From Prevotella sp. P6B1 (lineage in GTDB: Bacteria > Bacteroidota > Bacteroidia > Bacteroidales > Bacteroidaceae), in the NCBI RefSeq assembly GCF_000702825.1, contig NZ_JNKF01000012.1, positions 537,470 through 601,469 of the forward strand: a DNA stretch of 64,000 nt. The letters are read 5' to 3'. The notes under the pieces were generated by a model. The model saw only the letters and a program-made list of their open reading frames with translations, was not told the DNA's origin and made no database searches. Every line of letters begins with the position of its first letter. The first letter of the stretch is position 1. This document shows positions 63,814 to 64,000 of the stretch, piece by piece. The position numbers and the translations under genes are program-made.

Positions 63814-63904
63814 ATAGGTTATTGACATTGTCGACACAAGAAACCTCCGTAGAAGTTTGTTTCAGATACTAGATTACATCTGATAATATCAGCATGAAAC
63901 GAAA

Positions 63905-64000
63905 GATTTCGGGCAATTAGTAGTGCTCGGCTTTGACGTCACCGTCTTTACACCTGCACCCTATCAACGTCATCGTCTATGACGACCCTCAATGGAGTCC
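63905..64000 (-). rRNA. rrl: 23S ribosomal RNA, 3' end only
   Basis: The complement reads GGACTCCATTGAGGGTCGTC, then GTTGATAGGGTGCAGGTGTA and CAAAGCCGAGCACTACTAAT, the conserved 3' end of 23S rRNA. The rest lies beyond the window. The 3' boundary near 63905 is approximate. The 91-bp spacer to the 5S gene (63814-63904) holds no tRNA. Confidence 0.9.

Noticed and set aside
63814..63904. Possible tRNA in the 5S-23S spacer
   Set aside because: The 91-bp spacer shows no cloverleaf or T-loop consensus.

Overview
The window looks like chromosomal DNA of a Bacteroidota glycan degrader, most like Prevotella/Segatella. The grounds are two SusC/SusD systems with SusE/F-type partners, promoters with TAnnTTTG -7 boxes and TTTG -33 boxes, a DUF2795 protein ending in FNEDEY, TPR/transmembrane/HTH regulators, and secreted proteins ending in a YDLxG...KGxY...GKKxVVK-type tail. 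The genus is inferred from gene content and motifs only.

Region 1 (1-10781, + strand): the 3' part of a polysaccharide utilisation operon. It runs SusC (cut by the window edge), SusD, a DUF3823 lipoprotein, a DUF4965/glutaminase-like secreted protein, and a single polypeptide joining a GH92 to a GH125 mannosidase. It points to an alpha-mannose-rich glycan. Region 2 (10782-15120): a convergent junction with a hairpin and a 22-bp triple tandem repeat, then a TonB_C/TPR-lipoprotein pair and a PadR-PspC pair whose promoter carries a 39-bp palindrome.

Region 3 (15152-45670, - strand): a second, larger locus in four transcription units. In order of transcription these are GH76 plus a 672-residue protein of unknown family; SusC-SusD-SusE-GH43; a SusR-like (DUF6377-type) regulator; and an eight-gene unit GH31, SusE/F-like, GH31, GLUG-repeat protein, GH31, SusE/F-like, GH97, GH38. 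The GH76, SusC and GH31 promoters share an operator array (GTATAA, TGATAATCA, TTGTATAA) at nearly fixed distances from the -7 box, so they probably form one regulon driven by the regulator encoded among them. GH76 and GH38 point to alpha-mannan; the three GH31s, GH97 and GH43 suggest alpha-glucosyl, alpha-galactosyl or arabinosyl decorations.

Region 4 (45704-63641): mixed housekeeping and accessory genes. There is a three-gene overlapping envelope operon (coiled-coil anchored protein; HEXXH protease/propeller/beta-barrel protein; PrsW-type membrane protease), an AAA ATPase, an LPP20-like/PEGA-SUMF1 pair, an AT-rich hypothetical gene with a small membrane protein, and a three-gene cassette of a small acidic protein, an XRE regulator and a DUF2779 protein with two nuclease-type motifs. 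After these come a DUF2795 protein, a PduO-type cobalamin adenosyltransferase and a small hypothetical. Region 5 (63642-64000): the terminator, 5S rRNA and 3' end of 23S rRNA of an rRNA operon on the - strand.

The strongest candidates for something undescribed are the shared three-promoter operator array, the invariant GATTGACAC element 37 bp before the -7 box at three sites, the unknown 672-residue protein beside GH76, the envelope protease operon and the XRE/DUF2779 cassette. No tRNA gene, CRISPR array or intact insertion sequence was seen.
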